64,000 bases of DNA, from NCBI RefSeq assembly GCF_907164915.1, contig NC_061864.1, positions 22,416,616 to 22,480,615 on the forward strand. Reading direction: 5' to 3'. How positions within the stretch are numbered: the first letter of the stretch is position 1; each line of letters starts with the position of its first letter. This DNA is from Impatiens glandulifera (Eukaryota; Streptophyta; Magnoliopsida; Ericales; Balsaminaceae). Positions 57,611-64,000 of the stretch are shown piece by piece. The notes under the pieces were generated by a model, which did no database searches, had not been told where the DNA came from, and saw only the letters and a program-made list of their open reading frames with translations. Both the position numbers and the translations under genes were made by a program.

Positions 57611-58640
57611 TTACAATACAGAGACAACAGATGTTTTATCTTCCATTAATGGTGCTGCTTGCCTAATGATGATGGATGACGATGAAGGGCAAACGTGCAT
57701 TGTTTTACAGATATCTGTTGACTCGAGAAGATGCTCGGCATTGACAAGGATCAGCGGTAAATACTCTAACACCATTGTTTTACACTGAAAGTCACAAGCA
57801 CAAACAAGAAAACTCAGATAGATACTCATCAAAGTTTAGGTCTAGAAACAAAAATGAAATAAAAATCAAACCTTTTTCACTTGTCCCTTGATAGAATTAC
57901 ATGCCTTGAGAAGCACTTCAATAATCTCCAACTGAAATCCACATTGCAAAGAAAAGGTTTAAAAACCATGGTGATTGGTGACCAACAATAGAAAGAGACA
58001 TACATACCTGAGTGTCGGGATCTTTTAGTTTAGTTCGAGCTTCTGATATTACATGTTGGCAGATTTCACACTTATCCTCACGAAGGTGTTGATAAACAAC
58101 CATTACTTGTTTTTCTTCTTGACAAAGATTGAATTTCTGGCATAAGGTTTTAGGTTGTGTTGTTTGTAGCTCCAAGAAGAAGATGGGTGCATAATAGTTC
58201 ACCAATGTTATGCACTGCCCATTCCATTCCAATAATCACATTAAATTATTTGAAATTCTGAGTTAAATCTTGAATCTAAGTAAATAAATCTCTTTACCTG
58301 CTTCTCAAAAGTAAGCATGCGAGAACATGATTTGTGTAGGGTTTCAATGATCTGAGTCTGTGTCTTGTTCTGAGAAATGTAAAGAACTGCCTCTGCAGTA
58401 TATTCTTCACACAATGAGCATAAATTAGGCTTCCGGTTGATTTCTAAACCTGAGATAGAAATTGTGTCAAGTGTCAGTGAAAATTGACATCATAAAGGGG
58501 GGGAGGGGATGATTCTAGGAAGCAGCACCTGAATCATCATAAACAGATGTAGAATGGGTAGTTTTTAGTTCTCTGGCATTAGATACACAGAAAAAGCTCA
58601 AGAGTAGAAAAAGAAGAACAAGGAAGGGAGATGAATCCAT
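57611..58640 (-). CDS. Saposin-B domain protein with two saposin domains, secretory
   Basis: Five exons on the minus strand, 58529-58640, 58298-58449, 58008-58214, 57872-57931 and 57611-57784, with GT-AG introns, make 705 bases or 234 residues. Residues 1-23 are a signal peptide (MDSSPFLVLLFLLLSFFCVS). Two saposin-B domains follow with six cysteines each: 48, 51, 79, 89, 113, 119 and 137, 140, 168, 178, 203, 209. Spacing in the two is nearly identical (3, 28, 10, 24/25, 6), so each should form three disulfides. Such proteins bind and lift lipids for hydrolases in lysosome or vacuole. The plant prosaposin-like homologues have this size and are thought to be vacuolar. The order of exons and open phase support the model fully. 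It is tail to tail with DOT2. Confidence 0.93.
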
Positions 58641-60280
58641 GATTATGTCTGTCAAGAAAAAACAGTATTCACTTTGTCAGATAAACCCTAGAGAGATATG
58701 TCGTCGTTCATTGATAATCAGAAAAGAAAGAAAGAACGAACCTTTAGAGACGATGATGAGAAAAGCTTTTCTGGGTTTGATTGACGCAAGAAAGAAAGAA
58801 TGCTGATTTTGCTTCGTTCGTTCTTGGCCTTTGCCCTATATACAAGGAGGGAAGGTATTTGTTTCACTTGAAAGCGACGGACCACCAAATGGATCTTTGA
58901 TTCGTGGTTCAGGCATCATTTGACTTTTAAAAGAGACGTAGCGATGGCGATTGCGTTTTCATATTTATCCAACTTTTTTACTAAACCAAAAATATAATAA
59001 TATAATGTTTATTTGGCCTTTTCATATTTATCCTATTCAATTTCAGTTTGTTTCTTTTATTAGCAAAGATAAATACAAAATACAAAATGGTAATAGATTG
59101 AAATAATATGACAAAAAAAGTTTAAAAATTATTTGTTATTTTTTTCTATTAAATTTTTAATCCAAACATCATTAATGTCAACTTCTTGCACATTTTTCAA
59201 ATAAAATATGGGTTAATATTTATTTTATTAATACAAGTTTAACATTATTTAAAACATTTATCCTCTATTAAAAAATAAAAATTCAGATCTTCAATAGTTG
59301 ACAAAAGAGTATTTCAAAAGACTATTTCATCTAATTTTATTTTTTTTATATTTTATTATCAAGAGAAAGATAACATGGTTAATTTATTATTTGAAAAAAA
59401 AGATAATGGGACTAGTCAACTAATGATTCTTAAGCATGTTATGTTTTAATAGCTATAATTGAATATAAAATTTATATTTTTTTTAAGACAATATTATCTC
59501 TAGACTTCAATTATCAAAATAATAATAATAATAATAATACCTTTTCAATATGAATTTGTATTTTTTTTTTATTGATTTGAGCAGGTTGTAAAGATTTAGA
59601 GGCAGTAGGTTAGGTGGTTAATGATTATCTCTCTTCTTTATTCTTTTCCCATCATCAAGCAAATTATTTATATTTTTTAATATAAAATTTAAATATCTAT
59701 ATTTATATGAAAAATAACACAAATTTTATTCTTTTCAAAATAATTCTTTATATTACACAATTTTTTAGTCATCCAAACCAATAGACAAATTAGAATACAT
59801 TAATATCAAAAAAATACCCGTTAAAAAAAAAAATCCAAAGTGTCTCAAAATATCATGTCATTTATAAACGTGATAAATTAATTAGAAAAATAAATATGTT
59901 ATGTTAAAAATAAGAAAATGAACATTTTTGTCAATTTGAAAGAAAAACTTCAAATGACTAAAAATGACCCAATTCAAAATTTAGTCCCATTTTATGAAAA
60001 CTATCAAAGTTCGAGCCTTAAATAGTAATTGAGTATTAACTAAAATATTTTATATTATTTTATTTAAAATTTATTTTATCATTATATATTATTACCTTCA
60101 AGTATTTTTATAAAAAAATTAATTAATTTTTTATATCAAACAAGATTATTAAAATAATACACAAATTATTTCAACAATTTTATATTGAGAATAAAATAAC
60201 ATAAAAAATCAACAATCAAACATGCCCAATTGATTTAAAAAAAAAAAAAGCTCACATACCTTTAGGAGTGATCAAATGGG
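58641..60280. other. Promoter of saposin-like gene and AT-rich intergenic DNA
   Basis: 58641-58830 holds the leader (minus strand) with GAAAG repeats. TATATAGGGCAAAGGCC on the minus strand at about 58830-58845 is a possible TATA box, but a further intron in the leader may exist. Beyond 58950 the sequence is AT-rich with an AAT microsatellite at 59518-59540; nothing else seen. Confidence 0.45.
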
Positions 60281-60284
60281 TAAA

Positions 60285-60420
60285 ACCAATCCGTTTTGTC
60301 CGATCCGTATTAAATCTAAACTAAGTTTATCTAATCCGTAATCCAAACCATTTTACTAATTAATACGGATCGAATACAGATTAGATTGAAAATGGTTTGG
60401 ATAATCCAAACTAAAAAATA
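60285..60420. repeat. Interleaved inverted repeats
   Basis: CGATCCGTATTA (60301-60312) is the exact reverse complement of 60361-60372. AATCCAAACCATTTT (60340-60354) pairs almost completely with AAAATGGTTTGGAT from 60390. The two stems overlap in order, so they cannot form nested. Related CCGATC/AATCCGA strings recur at 60660-60775. Confidence 0.7.
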
Positions 60421-60639
60421 TTTATATATATCAGCTTGAAATTAGTCAACAAATTTTTAAATTTTTTTTTTTTTTTTTAAATTCGAATTTTTATTATTAT
60501 TAAATTTAAACCTGAAAATAATAATAATAATAAAATAAAAATAAATATAGTTGTCAAGTGATGATAAGTAAAATATATATTATATTGAGATGAAATTTAA
60601 TTTAAAGAAAATTAATTAAAAAATATATTTTTATTTAGA

Positions 60640-60790
60640 TAGTTTGGATAATTTGGATAATCCTAATCAAATCCGATTTAATTCAATCCGATCTCAGTCC
60701 GATCCGATCTCAGTCCAATCCGAAATATCCAATCCGAATTAGTATTTAGGATTCAGATTGGATTGAATTTCGGATTAAACCACCCAATGC
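60640..60790. repeat. AATCCGATCTCAGT short tandem repeats
   Basis: TCCGATCTCAGTCCGATCCG, then ATCTCAGTCCAATCCGAAA, with further AATCCGA copies up to 60740. Related to the inverted repeats at 60285-60420 and probably part of one element of unknown class. Confidence 0.6.
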
Positions 60791-61390
60791 TCACCTCTAC
60801 ATGCCTTAATCCTTACGTAGACTTAGAGTGACAATGGGCTGGGCTGGGCTGGGATGAGGGTTGGATTGAATTGGATTGGAAGTTGGGGTTTTGAATAAAT
60901 TTAAATTTAACTTACTCATACATAAAATAATGCTATTTTTTTAGAAATAGCTTACGCTATTAATTAAAAAGACCCGAAAAGGGTAAAAGGAGTACAAGAG
61001 CTGAAATTGAGCTTACAACAATTTGCTCAAAGTCAACACACGATGATCATGAAAAATCCACAGTTGACTTAAGAAACACACACGAACATTAAATCAAAAT
61101 ACAAAAGTGAATAAGGAATGAAACTAGCAATCAATCAACTAAAACAAGACGATATGAGTTGATTTCCTCGGACTCGTCTCTCTTGTCTTTGTCCTTGTTC
61201 TTTTTTTCCTTCTTTCTTGTCACCCTTAGGTCTTTTTGGGATATATTTCCGGATAGAGTTCCGGCTTCTTCGTCTTCGCTAGCTTCTCTTGTCACTTTTT
61301 TTTCTTTTGGGCTTGAGTTTGGAGTTGAGAGTGTGAGTTGTTTCCCTTAAGGTGATTTCTTTGACAACATTGCGACTTACTTTGATTTTG
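60791..61390. other. Intergenic sequence left of LINE ORF1 remnant
   Basis: GGGCTGGGCTGGGCTGGGAT at 60838 is a short simple repeat. 61100-61390 is better balanced and may continue the LINE, whose frame is lost here. Confidence 0.4.
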
Positions 61391-61394
61391 GAGC

Positions 61395-62275
61395 TCAAGG
61401 TTTCGAGATTCTTTGGTTTTCACTATCATCCACGTCAACGTTGGGCTTTTCGAACCTAATTATTGGGAAAATGGCCTCGGTTTCAGGCTTAGTGGGATCG
61501 GGATCAATTTGGTTCTTGTTCACGTGTTCGTTGTGGCTTTCATTTGTTTTTGAGTATTTCAATATAAGATTTCTTGACCACATTGACATTCTCTTGTTAG
61601 GGAGTGGCCACAAACTTCTTTTGCTTTTCCTCGTCCTCTCTCGTACATGACCTCAATGGTGGCCATGTTTCCATTCCGACATCTTAACTCGATTTTTTTC
61701 GGTTTTGTACTTGTTGAGTCGATCTCAATACAAACGCGGGCAAACGTGACCCATTCAAACAAGTCAAAGTTGGGATCGAGCTTACGAGGCTTTCCAATGA
61801 GTCCGGTGAGGTAGACAAGTGTTTTGGCATTACAAAGGTGCGATGGATGTTTCTTAGTCTCACCCACACTTGTTCGGATTGTGGCGGTTTGCTATTGATT
61901 TCCATTTCTTCATTCCATTTGGCGAGCTTGAAACATAAGCTGAACATGAAGGTGAAATCTGAGTCGGCAATGGCTTGGGCTTTACGCTCCATGCCAAAAG
62001 TGAGGAAGAAATAGTCAAAGTCATTGACTTTTTTGAGTCCCTTTTCACCCCATTGTCGGAAAAGGGTGGCCTTGATTGCTCGGAATGGGACCTTGTGGGT
62101 GCTCATGAAGTGACCGACGATAACTCGCTTCCAATCGTTGACGCGTCCCTCTTCATTTTCCAGGGGGAGTTCAATTTGGAGCGGGTGTTCGAGCGTATTA
62201 ATTTTTAGGCTAGGATCCACATTGAGCTTGCTTCCATTAGCTGTCCCGTTTTTGCCCCAAACCTTGTTGGTTTGT
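61395..62275 (-). pseudogene. LINE ORF1 (gag-like, DUF4283) remnant
   Basis: On the minus strand the frame enters from about 62275 with VWGKNGTANGSKL, which is a typical start region of plant LINE ORF1. DWKRVIVGHFMSTHKVPFRA, then KATLFRQWGEKGLKKV and FDYFFLTFGMERKAQAI make the DUF4283 domain. After a frameshift near 61865 the sequence continues as LVYLTGLIGKPRKLDPNFDL and WVTFARVCIEID, then the partial zinc-knuckle VCGHSLTREC. No reverse transcriptase follows to the left, so the insertion is truncated or broken up. The product would be an RNA-binding protein of LINE particles. Confidence 0.8.
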
Positions 62276-62660
62276 CATGTTCGGTTTACATTTGTTTGTG
62301 TAGTGTATGCATAAGTTTTGGAGCACTTGTAGAACTCCCTCATGACACCAACCGACCACAAAATAATTTCCTCGTATTCAGCTTTGTCGAATGAGTCCAA
62401 TTTTGCTCGAAACAGATTTTGAATTGGCAAATGATTTACTTCGTGATCATGACAAGTTCAGAACCAAATTCTCAAACTATCATTCTATCAATCTTTTAAC
62501 CATTTAATAATTCTTTTTATATATTTAAATATTAAAATTACCTTTTATTTAATTATATAAAATTAATTTATCTTTAAAAATAAAATATATTTTTTACTAT
62601 AACCATAAAAATTAATATTTTATTAATTTAATCAAACATGATTTTTTTTTAAAAAAACAA
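62276..62660. other. Intergenic sequence
   Basis: The first 180 bases may belong to the LINE 5' part (no open frame); the rest is AT-rich with nothing recognisable. Confidence 0.4.
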
Positions 62661-62665
62661 ATGTA

Positions 62666-62921
62666 CAAGAGTATGTTCATTTTGTGCAATATATTACCAG
62701 CAAATCACAAAAATCAATAAGTTTTACTAACTAATGTGACCTACTGTTTTAATTAGTTGATAATGTGTCACATACTCTTATAATTATCATGTGGATTATT
62801 TATTTATTGTTATGACTCCTCTTGTTATATTAGATAAAAGTATGCAAATGTTATAGTTAGTAAAACTTATTGATTTTTGTGATTTGCTGGTAATATATTG
62901 CACAAAATGAACATACTCTTG
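62666..62921. mobile_element. MITE-like element with perfect 67-bp inverted arms
   Basis: 62666-62732 and 62855-62921 are exact reverse complements over all 67 bases (ends CAAGAGTATGTTC). The central part of 122 bases is AT-rich and non-coding. No mismatch between arms means recent origin or recent gene conversion. A target duplication is not obvious (flanks ATGTA and CAATAA), so superfamily is undecided. Transcription would give a long perfect hairpin RNA. Confidence 0.85.
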
Positions 62922-63460
62922 CAATAAATAATCGTTGAACATTAGAAAGTAATGTAAATGTGTACCGACAAAATGATAAATTTTATGAGTTCGTCGCCTC
63001 TGTTTCTACTGCAATGTTGTCTTAGTTGCGACTAGCTAACAACAATCCTCAAATAAGTTGATTAATCGAAAACCAAAGAATCGCCTCCATCGTTGAGCTC
63101 TAGGATAAAAGTTAACCAAATAATAAATGGGTGGTTGGATAGTAAGTGAAGGGTATTTCTGGATGTAAAATTTATAAAATCTATTTTTTCTTAAATTAAA
63201 AAAAAAATCAGATGTTATCTCAAAATAAGCCAGATAAAATTAGGTTCAAAATGTTTTTATTGATTTCAACCAAGTTTAGGATTTAGAGTTGATAAAATGA
63301 TTGATACTATATATTTAGGAAAAGAAAAAAAAAAGAAAAAGTAAAAGAGAGGGGGAAATTTGATTAAATAACCTCAAAGATGAGGTTATTTGATCTGGTG
63401 GTGGCTTGCTATTTTTTTTGCGCTCGTGGTTTTTTTATTTTTTTTGGACGATATTGCCCT
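62922..63460. other. Intergenic sequence and upstream region of the right-hand gene
   Basis: No gene seen. Purine-rich stretch at 63318-63358. Confidence 0.4.
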
Positions 63461-63463
63461 TGT

Positions 63464-63494
63464 AGCGAAACGCTAAGTCCCTTAGCGTTTCGCT
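63464..63494. promoter_or_regulatory. Nested palindrome upstream of a TATA box
   Basis: AGCGAAACGCTAAG (63464-63477) and its exact reverse complement CTTAGCGTTTCGCT (63481-63494) are separated by TCC. Each arm also contains the small palindrome AGCG-AAA-CGCT. A TATA box lies about 18 bases downstream. Confidence 0.7.
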
Positions 63495-63511
63495 AAGTGG
63501 ATTAGGGTTAG

Positions 63512-63519
63512 TATAAATA
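63512..63519 (+). promoter_or_regulatory. TATA box of a gene leaving the window
   Basis: GTATAAATAC, followed by a CT-rich leader (TTTCTTTCTCTCTCTTCTCC) and a GC-rich block (ACGGCGCCGACGGCGACGGAGG), is the usual layout of a plant gene start. Confidence 0.6.
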
Positions 63520-63539
63520 CTCTAATATTTTCAGTTCCT

Positions 63540-64000
63540 TAGTTTTCTTTCTCTCTCTTCTCCTGTTCTCTCTTTCACGGCGCCGACGGCGACGGAGGTT
63601 GCAGGTGGCGGTTCAGTTCATACAGATCTATACAGATTTACAAGATCTAACCTAATCCATTTATGTTTTTATCTATACATATTTACAAGATCTATATAGA
63701 ACTAACCCTAAATCTATTTTGCATGCAGGTCTCCGATTCTAGGGTTTAGTGTATGCAGGTCTCCGATTCTAAGAATTTAAAGGTCGAGGAAGATGTTCAT
63801 TTCAAAATCTAATTCGAGTTATGTTCATGTTTACATTTTCTTCATTTCAAAAATCTTTTCATATTTCGTTCTGGTTCATATTTAGTCATATTTATGGATT
63901 CTTATTTGTTATTTGGTTCATGTTTGAGCATTTCGTTAGGTTATTATTTGTTATTGGTTGATATTTGTAGAAAATCTCTGATTAGATCGTATGTGTTTCC
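63540..64000 (+). other. 5' leader of an unidentified gene, cut by the window end
   Basis: The leader from about 63540 is followed by T-rich intron-like sequence; GCAGGTGGCGG at 63602 and GCAGGTCTCCG at 63726 and 63756 could be splice junctions. The string TGCAGGTCTCCGATTCTA occurs twice 30 bases apart. No coding exon can be recognised before the window ends. Confidence 0.45.

Overview
The window is nuclear DNA of a flowering plant, probably a eudicot; the species cannot be told from it. The evidence is spliced GT-AG genes of plant-specific families (plastid-type acetylornithine aminotransferase, AP2/ERF factor, SART-1/DOT2, double saposin-B protein), long AT-rich intergenic DNA, and plant lineages of Copia, CACTA, LINE and SINE elements.

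Layout. 1-9682: 3' part of a SIRE/Maximus-type Copia retrotransposon (plus strand): end of integrase, reverse transcriptase, RNase H, then three related extra ORFs, a polypurine tract and the 3' LTR. 9683-15400: AT-rich DNA with TA and hexamer microsatellites and old repeats. 15407-24020: a decayed LINE reverse transcriptase split by a 6.57 kb CACTA-type element (15606-22170, target duplication TCA) that is packed with palindromic repeats. 24150-24750: AT-rich DNA that continues the pre-insertion sequence. 25146-30293: a full-length minus-strand Copia element with both LTRs, target duplication, PBS, PPT and a gag-pol frame broken by four stop codons. 30300-40000: AT-rich DNA; 32690-38000 is collinear with 12250-15400 plus 24170-24720, so it looks like the uninterrupted copy of a duplicated segment. 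40208-42288: acetylornithine aminotransferase, three exons. 44354-44950: AP2/ERF gene with a C-terminal EAR-like motif. 50520-57246: DOT2/MDF (SART-1 family) splicing-factor gene. 57611-58640 (minus): double saposin-B protein, tail to tail with DOT2. 61395-62275 (minus): broken LINE ORF1. 62666-62921: MITE-like element with perfect 67-bp inverted arms. 63464 onward: promoter and 5' leader of a gene that leaves the window.

The host genes are unrelated housekeeping or regulatory genes and form no pathway together. The most unusual structure is in the first Copia element. Its three downstream ORFs share one N-terminal domain, and each has its own TATA box about 100-125 bp before its ATG. The first two also share a 3' hairpin followed by ATTAATGAAAT. 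They look like a tandemly amplified, separately transcribed gene cassette inside a retrotransposon. The second most unusual structure is the CACTA element, with its 83-bp palindromic array that switches orientation and two divergent TNP-like genes.
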